From Hexactinellida sp. DTS-2022 (taxonomy: Eukaryota; Porifera; Hexactinellida): DNA of 64,000 nucleotides. The DNA lies in contig JAPNXP010000004.1 in the NCBI GenBank assembly GCA_028753945.1, forward strand, positions 124,001 to 188,000, in the 5' to 3' direction. Within the stretch, counting starts at the first letter, position 1. Each line of letters starts with the position of its first letter. The notes under the pieces are model-generated. The model had not been told where the DNA came from, did no database searches, and saw only the letters and a list, made by a program, of their open reading frames with translations. Below are positions 1-11,900 of this stretch, piece after piece. The position numbers and the translations under genes were made by a program.

Positions 1-50
1 TCCGGGAGTCCAGTGAGACGGTTGAACCTAGGATAACTCATAACTACAGT

Positions 51-234
51 CGACTCCGCTTAATAGAGCCACCGGTTAATAGATTTATCCGCTTAATGGG
101 GTCATAATTACACATAATTTATAGGACGGAAATTACAATTTGGCTTAAAATATTGTCGGTTAATAGATTTCTCCGCTTAATTGGGTCAAAGTAACCTGAT
201 CCCGAGGTGACTCTATTAAGCGGAGTCGACTGTA
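51..234. mobile_element. MITE-like element, family A
   Basis: The two ends form an inverted repeat: the left end reads CAGTCGACTCCGCTTAATAG and the right end is its near-perfect reverse complement, each next to TA. The body has internal CGGTTAATAGATTT repeats and no coding capacity. It lies in an intron of the SHOC2 gene. A TA target and CAGT ends suggest Tc1/mariner (pogo-like) mobilisation, which is an inference. Confidence 0.75.
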
Positions 235-263
235 TATTAAGATAATTATATTATAGAACGTAC

Positions 264-2098
264 TTCAAACCGAGTCTCTTCAGTTTAGTCATATTTCCCA
301 GGCCGCTAGGTAGCATCATTAGCTCGTTGTGTTGTACGTCTAGAGCGGTCATGTTCCGACATTGTGAGATCTCTAATCAACAAACAAATAAATAAATAAA
401 CAAATATTTCAACAAACGAGGACAAACCTTCTGGCAGAATCTCGAGTTGGTTATGGGATATATCCAATGCATTTAAATGCAGCATCAGTCCTATAAAAAC
501 ACAAGAGATAATAATATTGTTATACAGTGTATAATTATCACATACCGATTTCAGGGGGGATAACCTTAATCTTGTTATCGCGTAGACTCAGTGTTGATAT
601 ATTCTAAGGAGAGATAGCAGTTAGTATCAAGGTACATAGGCCCTGTAACACACTCACCTTAAGATTCCCGATCTGACTCTTTATCTCTGTTATCTTGTTA
701 AACCGTAGGTACAGAGTTTGCAGCTTTGAGAGAGAATATATTTGGTCCGGAATCTAGTGTGGATAGAATAAGAACGCATTACAAATGAGTTATAACGTAA
801 CAAGCATTAAACCTCTCTCAGTTTGTTGTGTCTCAGGTCCAATACTTCTAATTTCGATAAGTTGCACACTTCGTCTATAATATACAACAAATAAACAACG
901 CAAGAATATCGTTAATACGAACACGGTTAATTAATAGGAATTTCGGGTTAATATGTACACTATTTCAGTCCCTTTTCAATACAAATAACACCAGTTAATA
1001 CAAATTCCGGATAAGGAGTATACATATCACGGCCCCTGGTGTACATACTAACGAGGCTCTACTGTACATAGCTATATCTACCCGGTAGGTAGGTGATCTG
1101 ATTTTCGCTGAGTCCCAGCGTCTTCAGGTTCCCGAGCTTCCCGATCTCGGGCCCCAGCGTCTGCAGTCTGTTTCCGTACATGTACAGCTGCTCCACGTGG
1201 CTACACTGAGACACGCAATAATAACCACACTAATAGGAGAGACAAGTATACTTACATCTTTAATGCTAGGAGGCATCCCTGGTAACTAGAGAAGCGAAAT
1301 GGAATTATAATCTAGGTATAATTGTTCCGGATAAACAACTAAATAACAGAGAACTTACGTCTTGTTTTGCTAAATCCAATCTTTTAGCTTTCTCTTCCTT
1401 CGCCTTTTGTATCTTTTTCTTAATTTCCTACAGAGTCAAAATAATAACAGTATATTCTTACTACAGCCATAAGATAGACACTAGCTTACTGGTGGTATGT
1501 CAAAGTTTATGTTATGTTTCCGTCTGATAGAGCCAGTGGCCTGCGGCTTCACTGAGTCAGGAGTCGATATTGTCACGTGCAGCTCCTGGCCCTTGGCGCC
1601 GCCTTTCCTCCCCCCCTCCAACTCCTGTCGGTCCGGTTCTGAAAACTGGACACCAGGTGGCTCTGAAAATTTCACACCAGGTGGCTCTGAAAATTTCACA
1701 CCTGATGGCTCTGAAAATTTCACACCTGATGGCTCTGAAAACTTCACGGCAGGTGGCTCTGAAAATTGGACACCCGATGGCTCAGTAAATTTCACACCCG
1801 ATGGCTCAGTAAATTGGACACCCGATGGCTCAGTGAATTTCACACCAGGTGGCTCAGTAAATTTCACACCAGGTGGCTCAGTAAATTTCACACCTGGTGG
1901 CTCAGTGAATTTCACACCTGACTGTCGCTGGTTGGAATCAAACTTTACTCCAGTTTGAATTCCGACAGTGATGTTAGCAACTTCGTTGTCGGCATCCATC
2001 AAGCTGTTTCTGTTGTCTTGAGCCCCGAGAGCGAAGCCCTCGACTGGGACAGATTCTTCGTCGGATGAGAGGGGAAGAGACGGCTCGTGAACAGCCAT
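264..2098 (-). CDS. SHOC2: SHOC2 leucine-rich repeat scaffold, partial, with expanded N-terminal RVxF array
   Basis: SHOC2 is the LRR scaffold of the SHOC2-MRAS-PP1C phosphatase that dephosphorylates RAF. The first exon (2098-1490, ATG at 2098) codes 203 residues. Small exons follow at about 1427-1359, 1285-1256, 1205-1080, 875-820, 770-655, 600-545, 490-430 and 372-264. They encode a basic helix (EIKKKIQKAKEEKAKRLDL) and then LRRs matching SHOC2 in order, such as LEVLDLRHNKL, LQTLYLRFNKIT and MTALDVQHNELMMLP. The last visible donor is in frame for the next LRR, so the gene runs off the left edge. Residues 50-156 hold 13 GVKF/GVQF motifs, 12 of them a perfect 8-residue tandem, where vertebrate SHOC2 has one GVAF PP1-docking motif. 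Several introns are under 100 bp. Identity is firm; internal exon edges are approximate. Confidence 0.88.
1631..1918 (-). repeat. Coding 24-bp minisatellite, 12 copies, in SHOC2 exon 1
   Basis: Twelve tandem 24-bp units code the octapeptide G-V-[K/Q]-F-[T/S]-E-P-[P/S]. A thirteenth, unspaced-out motif (GVKFDSN) lies just upstream at residues 50-53. Val and Phe are unchanged in all 13 copies. The middle residue is Lys in 10 and Gln in 3. One copy has Ala for Gly. The units differ at synonymous sites, so they are not all freshly copied. Confidence 0.95.
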
Positions 2099-3775
2099 CT
2101 AGCTGCTAGCTAATGCTTCCCAAAAGCAACGTTATCGAATGCTCGCATATTTCAAAGAATTAGTCAACTATAAACAGTTTCAGTCCTAGTGTATGGATTC
2201 TATTAGCTGCGAATCCAAATTATGGAAAACATTTTTTAAAGCATTATCTGTAATGGGAAGTTGGGAATAGTAATAGCAGTGCAAGAATAATAACTTATAA
2301 ATTCAATTTCCACACTAAAGTTCAGTATCCATTTTGTTAATCTATGTACTGAGCATACCACTAAAGATGATATCACATAGTTATACTACTATCAATATTA
2401 TAATATCAAATAACGATTGAGTTTACAAGTGTGTCACATAGTTATACTTCACCACATACTTATAAACTTTTGTACTGCTAAAATAGCTTCTTTCCTTTCA
2501 AATAACTCAAATAGGGATTTGAAGCCCTCCATCGATAGGTATATTAGAGTGGTTGCTTTTCGTAAACAAATTTATATTGCATAGTTGGTGTATTTACTGA
2601 GTATCTAAATTAGAGAATCCTTGGCGTTTTTATGACGCAATATATGAACAGCTGTGAGATATTACATTTCCTTTTTGTGTATTTATACAGCTACGGTATT
2701 TAGGTAGATTATAAATAACATACCTTGTTTGTTTGATAAGCTGAAGGTTTTTAGTAATTGGCAGACAAATAAGAAATATGATATACGTAGTTTGATCTAA
2801 TAATTAAGTTAAACTGTCGAAACTAATAAAAATATGATGTATTAACGTATTTATTGTGTTATATCGAGATAATAGTCATATTGCAGACATATAAATGAAT
2901 TAAATCTCATATGTTAGAAAGTACTGGGAGCATTCGCTTATTTTTCTCTTTTTCTAAACACTTATAATTCAACATGCACGTATTTTTCTCTTTTAAAAAC
3001 AAGTAGCATTAATAAATTATTATTTCTAAAACAATCTGAGATACAGCTGAACCCACGTTGGGATAGGTATTTTTAATCGTTTCATGCTGTAATTTGTCAA
3101 CAATTTACTGATTACTTAGTTGTTTATTTGTTTAGAAGTTAAATTTCTAGCAAAAGTGTCCTATGGAGTAAAATAAGACATTTCAGTTATAGTGAGTAGG
3201 AAGTATTTGCTGTAGATGCCATAATCTACAATGCAATCTTGCTACTAATCACATTGCATATTGTACACATCTTTCACTTTGTATCCTAAAATTCTAATTG
3301 AATTAGTTCCAGGGTAACCTCAGCAAAAGTAGCAGCATTTATAAGAGGATTATTCTATCCTTGTGATGTTTCTCTGACTTGCTTATTTGCTTATGTACAG
3401 ATGGCCGGCACTTCTATATTTTCATATACGTATTGCTCGAGTTTCTGCCCACATTTCCACAAGTCTTACAAGTCTCGCCACTTTATTAGATTCCAAATTC
3501 TGATTCTGCCTTTTGACTAAACTATAAGTTCTACTTGCAAAGGGAATTAGCTTTGTATCTCTGTTTGGTTTCCGAATACCATAGCCTTTGGGATTGAATA
3601 TGGTTTATATTCAGTGCTATTGACATTGCTATAATTATTTGCACAATATGCTCAAAGGTTTCTTGTCCGTACACATACTTATAACGAGCCATCAGGTAAA
3701 TCGCATTTGAACTTGAATCTAACTGATCTAGCATTTTATATTATTGTCACATCAACATATTACACGCAACACGAA
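2099..3775. other. Spacer between divergent SHOC2 and KIF13B
   Basis: About 1.7 kb of AT-rich sequence. I see no convincing coding frame, RNA gene or repeat family in it. The promoters of both flanking genes should lie here. The short open frame at 3531-3734 (minus) has no recognisable composition or partner exon. Confidence 0.6.
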
Positions 3776-6700
3776 ATGAGCAAAGGCGACGCAGTTATGG
3801 TAGCGGTTCGCGTGCGGCCTTTGAGTCGCCGGGAAATAGATATGAAAACAGAAATATGTATCGATATGAAAGGTAAACAAGTATTGTTGTTGGGAGCAAA
3901 CAAACAACAACAGAAGAATTACAGTTTCGATCACTGCTTCTGGTCCATTGACCCGGACAACCCAAAGTTCATAGACCAGGAGGCGGTGTTCAACGCGCTA
4001 GGAGAGAAGTTCCTCAAGAACTCATTCCAGGGCTATAACGGGTGTGTATTCGCCTACGGACAAACGGGTTCTGGCAAGTCCTACACCATGATGGGTCCCC
4101 CTTCTGGGGAGGAGCAGCGGGGGCTGATCCCCCGTCTCTGCGACGCTCTCTTCAACCGCATCGAGACGCAGGCCTCCGAGAGACCAGACATCGCGTCCAC
4201 TATAGAGGTAGTACCCACACAGCTATTATCAGTTCTTATGCTAATGGGATTATCCAGGAGCGCGAGACGCTCCTTTTGGAGCATGATTTTTGGAAAATTT
4301 GAATTTAGGGGCGCGAAAATTTGGAATTCTCTCCTATACCGTAACATTAATTTGTGATTTAGGCGTATGAAAATTGGATCATACCAGGATTAGGAGCGTA
4401 TTTACAAACAGCTGTATAATACCCTGGTTATCCTGTCTCTAGGTATCCTACATGGAGATATACAATGAGCGAGTCAGGGACCTGTTGATGCCGCGAGTTA
4501 GCCAGAAGGAGCTCAAGGTCCGGGAGCACCACTCACTGGGTCCGTACGTGGAGGGACTCACTAAGCTGGCTACCACCACCAGCGGGGAGATAGAGAGACT
4601 CATGCTAGAGGGGAACAGGTCCCGGACAGTAGCCGCTACACAGATGAACGCAGAGTCCTCTAGGTAGGGTAATACTGTACTGTCTGTTCTAATACAGTGG
4701 ATACCGGTTATACGAACATCGTCGTGAACTGTTATATTGTTCTTATAATCGGCATAAATTATATAGGGTATAAGGCAACCATTTTCCAGTAGAATATTAT
4801 TATATCCGGCATCTACTGTAGTGCATTGGTGGGCAACAGCGACCTTATGGAAATAACTTTGTACAGTATAGTATGAATACGTTAGGGAACTATTAACTGC
4901 TGTATCTATAGATCGCATGCAGTGTTCACGATAGAGTTTCGACAGACGGAGTTCGACGCAGTGCGCGGTCTGGGGACGGAGAAGGTGTCCCGAATATCTC
5001 TGGTTGATTTGGCCGGCTCAGAGCGGGCCTCCAAAACAGGCACCACGGGGGACAGGCTTAAGGAAGGCTCCAATATCAACTTAGCGCTCACAACACTCGG
5101 TGAGTATTAGTATACATACACAAATTTCCAACACAAATTTAAAAATTTCTGACACAAATTTCTTATCCAAATGAGCGTCGTATAATTGAAATTCACTCTA
5201 TAATCCCGAATTTTCCTTAACTGTCCCAACGAGTGTCGGATTAGGAGGCTATACTGTACCATGGATTGGTTTATTCTTGTGTGCAGGGAGAGTAATATCT
5301 GCTCTGGCTGACATATCCTCCGGCAAGAAAGGACAGGACTTTGTACCGTACCGAGACTCGGTGCTAACCTGGCTGCTGAAGGACAGTTTGGGCGGAAACA
5401 GCAAGACGATAATGATAGCTACGATCAGTCCCTCTAAGGACAACTTCGAAGAGAGTCTATCCACACTAAGGTAAGTCTGTGAGCACAGTCGTGATAAAAG
5501 TGTGTTAAATGTGACGGTTAATACGAATTTCCGGATAAGACGAACAAACAGTTCCACAAAATCTGGTCCCTACAATGGCTATTGAATGGTATTACTCCGG
5601 ATAAAGCGAACAAATTTTTACCATCCGTTGGTGTTCGTATTAACGAGATTTACTGACTTGCAGGTATGCAGACCGAGCCAAGCGCATTGTTAACCACGCG
5701 GTTATTAACGAGGATGACAACTCGCGGATAATTCGCGAGTTGAAGGAGGAGCTCCTGCGGCTAAAGGAGATGCTCGGGACCGGAGGCGGGCCCGGGGCCC
5801 GGGATGTCCCGGCGGGGGACGACGAGCTCGCGGAGAAACTGAAGGACGCACAGAACATGCTAGCGCAGCGCGAACAGAGCTGGGGAGAAAAGCTGGACAA
5901 CACGCGGCGCCTCGAGGAGGAGCGACAGAAGGTTATGGAGGAGATGGGCATATCTATACAGTCAGCCGGTATCCAAGTCAAGAGCGGTTAGTTACACACT
6001 CATTCAACCCTGTTGTTAATATGTGTAAATGCAGTTAACTCTCGTTATTACGAAGTGCTTGGGATCTGTAAATACCTTCGTTATATCCGGATATTCGTTA
6101 TAAGCGGATATTCGTTAACTTATAAGCGGATAATAATACATGCATTTAGTGCTCTGGGGGAAATCTCCATTTCGTTATATCCGACTTGGTTATCCACTGT
6201 ATTTTTTGTAGTATTTTTTTGTAGAACCAAAATGATGTTTTTTGTAGAATTTCCGCATTGTATCTGCATAATTCGCGAACCTTTACAAGTATCTTCTGTA
6301 CTAATAATTATTATTTATTCAGGCCACTTCTATCTTGTGAACATGAACGCTGATCCCAGCATGAACGAGCTCCTGGTGTATAACGTCAAAGAAACGACTC
6401 TAGTTGGTCGGCCCGACAACATTCCTCCCCCAGACATACAGCTTAAGGGTCTCAGCATTCAGAAGCAGCACTGCAAGATTGAGATTATCGGCGTGGAGTG
6501 TATAATAACTCCGGTCGAAGGCGCTGTGTACGTTAATGGGAAGGAGATAACTGAATCCACACGGCTGTACCACGGATACCGTATTCTCCTCGGGGGCAAC
6601 CACTGGTTCCGAGTTAACGCCCCCGGCGGACACGCCAACCCCCCAGAAGGCGACTCCCAAACGGACATAGACATAAGCTCTGCTAAGAAGGAGCTCGCTA

Positions 6701-9700
6701 TGAACGACTACGAATCCATTGTTAGTGACCTGAAGGAGGAGAAGGAGGAGGCTCTCAGGAAACTACAGGACGATTACGAACAGCAGTTGATGGAGGTACG
6801 CGACAGACTGTCCGACTACATGGTGACTAGCAACACGACGCCGGATAACCAGAGCTACCAGCCCCCCTCTGAGCTAGAGGCGCTATCCCTCACCAGACTG
6901 CAGGAGGTGGTGCTGTACGCCACTGACTTGGTGCGTACCGCTAATCAGTACAGCGAGGCGCTACAGAGAGACGTTAAGTTCTCTGTTACGCTCCGTATCG
7001 ACACCAGCTATCTGGTGCCGCGGTCCCGCTTCGTGGCCAGAGGGGACATAGCGGGGTGTGTCGCTATCCGCGTTATATTCCCTGGTAAGGGCAGCGACGC
7101 GGTCTGGACAATAGACATGCTGCATGACAAGCTGGCTGTGATCGCAGAGATGTACGAAGAGGCTGAGAGAAACCGCGAGGAGCGGGGAGAGGGGTCCAAT
7201 GTTTGGAAGGACAGCATGGGCCCTGATCCGTTCTGTGACGTAGAGGATCACTCGCTTATAGGCGTTGGTAACGCGTATCTGAACTGTCTGTTCCACTTCG
7301 TGCCTATGGAGTACAGCGTGCCTATTATGAGCCCCCAGGGGAAGATTATTGGGAAGATCAACTTGAGTCTGCAGCGACTTAACTCTGTGCACAATGACAT
7401 CGAGCACTTTGATGATTTCGACATTCCTATCTCGACCGGCAGTTCCTACACTGGCTCCTCTGCCTCCGCCCTCCAGGACCTGCTCCCGGGCTCCACGCTG
7501 TACGTGCGCGTTGGGATTCAGAGCGCTGAGGACCTCCCGCCAAACATGCAGTTCGTGTTTATGCAGTATAAACTGTGGGGATTCGAAGTGCCCACTACAG
7601 TCGCGCCTCTGCCAGATTTCGCGAACCAAGACTCCGTTCCCGACGGTTATTTTGCATACCAACACATGAAGACGTATGGAATTGAGGTTTCTGACGAGTT
7701 CACTGATTACTGCCGCGACGGAGTGCTGAGTATCGAGGTGTACGGACACAGAACAACAGCTGTTAACTCCAACGCCTTATCCCAAGCTACTTCTATAGAC
7801 AACAATCCCGAGCGGAAATGGATACGAGTTAGGAACTACATTAGTCTGACAGCTAAAGTCCTAGAGTTGAATGTAGAGGGGGACTACAGTCCCGTAGAGC
7901 TCAAGGAGACCACTCAGTCGCCGAGTGGAGGCACGTACCAGCTGAAACAGGGTCAGAGCAGGAAGATACAGATTAGCGTTCAGAACGTGCAATCCTCCGG
8001 TAGCATCGAGCTAGGCTCCATTCAGCACGTTGATATAGGCAGTGTCATTGTGCGGTCCAAACAGGACGTGCCCCTTGATTCGTATCAGGAACAGGACTTC
8101 AATATTATGAAAGATAAATGGGGACACACTCTGCAGCTCCGTAAGGAGTACCTCGATAACGAGATGAAGTTGGTTATGGACAAAGAGAACAAGACATCGG
8201 AGGATATAAGCAAGGAAACTAAGTTGATAGACGAATGGCTATTAATGCAGCAGGAGAGAAACCTGCTAACTCATTCCGACTTCAATCAGATCCTAGGTAT
8301 GTCGCGCAACTGGAATCTGCCGCAGGGGTTCGAGTTCAGAGTCCCTATCATATTCATTGACGTCGATGAGGATCTCGTGTATAAAACCGGGGCTATTTTA
8401 GGGGAGAGCGACCAGCAAATGATCCCGCTTAAATTCAAACCGGAAGCCGCCTCAAAGCTGGAGGTTATATCCACCTGGGACTCCAGTGACCACGAGAGTA
8501 AGCACTTGATGGGCATTACCTCGGCTAAGGACAGAGTATTTATAGTGCTTAGGGTAACCGTGGCATTGAAGCATCCGCCCGGCTGCAAGATTCGACTCAG
8601 AAAGAGACTCAATCTGAAGATTGTTAAGAATCGAGGCGGCTTCTTAGCAAACTTTGCTTTCGGGAGAGAGCCAGTTAGAAAATCCGGCGTTGTTTTCGAG
8701 ATATTCTGCGGTCTTCCTCGCACCGAGGGTGTCCCGATTCGCGTGGACATCCATCCTAGCATTCTCGAGCCCACCGCAGGCGAGTCCCTAGTACAGACAT
8801 TCAGACGGGGAATGGAGGAGATATCTAACCAACTCCAGTTGGACCGTCTGAGACAGGAGATCTCGCTTAAGGAGCAGCTCACCAAATCCGGGGCCGGACT
8901 CCTAACCGCCCCCAGGTCGGTTAGTCCCGGATTACACAGCGGCATTTCCAGCTCCCCTAGAAGCGCAGAGGAGTCTGAATCCCCGGACCCAGAGCCCATA
9001 CCAGGCATCGTGGTGTCCCCCCCGATACACCGTCCCATCAAGCAAGCCCCCATTCTCCCGCACTCCATTAGTGACACCAACCTCTTCACGCCCCCTCAGA
9101 GCCTCAGTCCTGTGGAGCCCGTTAGCGCCCAGCTGAACAGCGACCTGACGCCCACGCCAGCCGACATTTCCCACGCGCCTAAGCTACATGTACAAACTCC
9201 CACTGTTGATCAGCCCAGTGAGAGCACCTTAGTAGAGAACACGCTTCCTCCCGCCAGCCCAACTGTTGACAACTCGTTCGATAACGACATTAGAAACTCC
9301 TTCGATAATAACGTCAGGAACCCGTACGAAAGTGGGAATTCGGTAGAAAGTAAAGTTAGAAATTCGTACGAAAGTAACGCTAAAAGCGCGTACGAAATTA
9401 ACCTTATAAGCTCGTACGAAGGTAACGTTAGGAGTCCATACGATTTTAAACTGGATTTGAAGCAGTTCCCCCCGGACACGCGACCAGAGGACCTACTAAC
9501 GCCCGACCTGTCTCCAAACGATAACTTCAACCACAAGTTCTCTGGCTCCGATTCATCAGAGAGCTATGACTCCACCCCACAGCTGATCTCAAACATTTCA
9601 CAGAAGTCTCCTCTTTCCCAGAGGTCGCCTGTCGCCCAGAGATCGCCGCTCTCACAGAAGTTCTCTGCGCCGGTTAGGAACCCCGACTCGCGGCGGTCTA

Positions 9701-10131
9701 CGCCCCTGCGCTCTGCCACGCCAGACCTCGGCGATAAGAAGAGAAACTCCACACACCGCTTGTCCACACCAGCGCGAGCTCCGTTCGAAGTAGATTTCAA
9801 ACTTAACGACTTCGTATTAGTGGAGTTAAAAGTCGGTACGAAGGTCGCAAAGGTTCGCTATATCGGTCCGTTCCACCAGGCGAAAGACAACGTAAATCCA
9901 TGGGTTGGATTGGAACTGTTAGAACCGACCGGAAAACACAACGGCACAGTTGAGAGCAAAGTGTACTTCAGATGCAAGGAGAAGCATGGCGCTTTTATTC
10001 CGCTATCAAAAGTATTGTCCGTATGTAGCGAGAAACAAAGACCAGCCTCTTCTACGGGGACTAGAATTAGGCGGACAGGCACCCCACTCTCGACCACCAC
10101 CACTATCGCGAAAGGAAGAATGAAATACTGA
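3776..10131 (+). CDS. KIF13B: Kinesin-3 motor, KIF13B/GAKIN type, with C-terminal CAP-Gly
   Basis: Plus-end microtubule motor of the kinesin-3 family, moving vesicle cargo. Six exons (3776-4207, 4443-4663, 4912-5099, 5287-5470, 5664-5986, 6323-10131) are in phase and give 1718 residues. The motor domain covers about residues 1-355, with P-loop GQTGSGKS at 95-102, then [17 protein letters not shown] and the [10 protein letters not shown] region. An FHA domain follows ([10 protein letters not shown] onward), then coiled coil, the KIF1B-like and DUF3694-type middle regions ([25 protein letters not shown] style) and a CAP-Gly domain near residues 1603-1680. CAP-Gly separates KIF13B from KIF13A. 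The last exon alone is 3.8 kb while all introns lie in the first 2.5 kb. Introns carry short transposon-like repeats. The ATG at 3776 matches the family start; upstream in-frame codons look non-coding. Confidence 0.95.
4240..4436. mobile_element. Dispersed repeat, family D, in KIF13B intron 1
   Basis: One of four copies of a roughly 185-bp element (others at 21963-22146, 38085-38275 and 51055-51235). Shared landmarks are ATCCAGGAGCGCGAGACGCT, a TTTTTGGAAAATTTGAATTT core and ACCAGGATTAGGA. It fills most of the intron. Confidence 0.8.
4695..4828. mobile_element. MITE-like element, family G, in KIF13B intron 2
   Basis: Starts CAGTGGATACCGGTTATACG and ends with CCGGCATCTACTGTA, which is an imperfect inverted repeat of the start. 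Related copies lie at 26527-26673, 30095-30191 and 35373-35460. Confidence 0.7.
5498..5655. mobile_element. Truncated MITE, family B, in KIF13B intron 4
   Basis: Contains GGTTAATACGAATTTCCGGA and a right end GGTGTTCGTATTAACGAG. It is collinear, in reverse, with the complete copy at 23598-23784 but lacks one terminal repeat. Confidence 0.65.
6032..6202. mobile_element. MITE-like element, family C, in KIF13B intron 5
   Basis: Starts CAGTTAACTCTCGTTATTAC and ends GGTTATCCACTGTA, with repeated CGTTATAAGCGGATATTCG blocks inside. A longer relative fills DNAJC13 intron 1 (34715-34936) in the opposite orientation; both share TGCATTTAGTGCTCTGGGGG or its complement. Confidence 0.7.
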
Positions 10132-10612
10132 TTGTATATTTCCCAATTTAGCTTTTTACACGTACCCTGTTTGTGTGTCTCACACAGCAGAGCAAAGCAA
10201 CTCTATTTTGTATGGTTACATTTGAACAATTCAAATACTTATCTCCCTGTTTCTCTCGTTGTGTATATGGATAGAATACTGGAATAGTTTTGCACTTCAT
10301 ATCCGATTGTTCTGTTTTATATTTTGTAAATTATTCCTATTAGTTTATTTGGGATTTAATGTTTTCTAACAACACTCGTAGATTACGGAATTCTACAAAA
10401 TGGTATTTCCAGTTAACTTATTAATTAAAACCCGCAAGCCTACATAATCACAAGTATTCTTGTAACGATCACTTATTCTCACTAATCTTATAAATTAATC
10501 TTGCCAATTTGGCTTGGATTGTAAGCGGAACATATACAACGTATACAACTATAGCATTGTGATAAGATATAAATATGGTTACAACATGCTCTGGTTATAT
10601 CGAGATAGTAAT
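10132..10612. other. Spacer after KIF13B
   Basis: AT-rich 3' untranslated region of KIF13B and 5' flank of the next gene. No recognisable feature was seen. Confidence 0.5.
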
Positions 10613-11755
10613 ATGAGTAATCGTCTGGCGAACAAACAAAACTCCATGCCGATATCCCGGCCTATTGAAGTCGCGCCTCCTGTTAAGAAGAACACCACTC
10701 TCACCAGATTCTTTCATAAACAACAACAACAACAACAAAGTTTCATAGACACGAGTCTGAATCCTGAAATGAAGAATCAGCCCTCCTATCAGTCGGATCC
10801 CAACCTGCTCGCTGACATCGAGGATAGCAAGCCCTCGCATAAGAAGGGGAAGGGATGGAAATGGCCGTTCCCAAAGACCAGCAGGAACAAGGAGCTCCCG
10901 GACCCGATTGTTGATGGAATTCAACCAATTTCCATATACAACAAAACCACCTATTTCCCAAAGTCAGTTGACTCAAATAATTCTCTTATTTTGGCGAACT
11001 ATAATGCTTTTTTCTAATTGTTTTAAATAGCGCTAGTAAAATTGTCCTGCTTTATTTTACAAACTAATTAGCAGCTTTATTCCAGTAGTGTTCCTTCCCA
11101 AGAAGTTCCATTCACGTCTTCAAACTCTCATCTAGAGGGCAGCAATGTGTTGGAGCCAGAAAACTTAGTGGTGAGAGGAGTACACACTTTATAATTATAG
11201 CAGTCTATGTATCAATTCGCTAATGATTCAAATCAAATTAGATTGTAAAATGCAGTAGATTGTGCTTCATTTGGTGTGGCCAATATGAATTGACTTTTCG
11301 CAATAGACAAATTCGCTGTTTTAACACTTAATACTACATGTGTTTAGATTGCATTCAAAGATGAGGAGTTGGTTACCGAAATAGAACCGATTTGTGAGGG
11401 CTCTGATAGAAACGGTGACTCGGGTCACGGAACTCTGTCTCCTATCTCGTCGCGGCAAAGCAGAGGAAAGGGGGTCAGTATACACACCAATTAATCCCGT
11501 ATATTATAACCGGCCTTATTTATTGTGAATGTATAGGTTGTGAGACGGGAGAGTAGCAGGAGACGCAAGAAGTCTATAACTTCCATTTCCCGGCAAGGGA
11601 GTGTGGACACCGGGCCCTCTATGCCCACAATCCCCTCGCACCTTCCTCTGTCTCCCTCCCACTCCGAGAAGACAAATGGAATGTTCGTAGAAAATGGGAA
11701 ACTCAATCCAAAGGTCAGTACATATATTTGTTTATATTTATTTGTTGGTGCATAA
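10613..11755 (+). CDS. Unrecognised Ser/basic-rich disordered protein
   Basis: I do not recognise this gene. Four in-phase exons (10613-10962, 11086-11170, 11348-11473, 11537-11755) give about 259 residues. Features seen are a Gln run near the N-terminus (QQQQQQ), Lys-rich KKGKGWKWPFPK, an acidic stretch (FKDEELVTEIEPICEG) and a basic Ser patch (RRESSRRRKKSITSISRQGS) that resembles basophilic kinase sites. No domain or membrane segment is visible. The start is uncertain: another in-frame ATG lies at 10586. The end is also uncertain. A good donor after 11713 could splice to 11890, giving a short tail that overlaps the start of the next gene in another frame. Good donors, acceptors and in-phase joins support a real gene. 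Confidence 0.55.
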
Positions 11756-11900
11756 AATTCCTTGAGACTCAAAGTCAAAGCCCATAAACTATATCCATAA
11801 ATAATCAAATTACCCCACACTTGTATTAATATCAACCCATAGCAGATAGTATATTGATGGGAAATTGTAACCAGTTTGTTTTACGGTAGTTGTTGACAGA

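Noticed and set aside
1631-1918. Possible CRISPR-like array
   Set aside because: Units are contiguous without spacers and code protein; the genome is eukaryotic. The same reasoning applies to the 26-bp array at 55430-55559.
1497-1958. Open frame on the plus strand with 24-bp repeat units (GSENFTP-type octapeptide)
   Set aside because: It is the antisense shadow of the SHOC2 repeat exon. The minus-strand frame continues into LRR exons; this one has no partner exons.
3531-3734. 67-codon open frame (minus) in the SHOC2-KIF13B spacer
   Set aside because: No family, domain or splice partner; length expected by chance in AT-rich sequence.
6961-7749. 262-codon antisense frame inside KIF13B exon 6
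   Set aside because: Explained by the high-GC coding strand of KIF13B; the sense frame matches kinesin-3 throughout.
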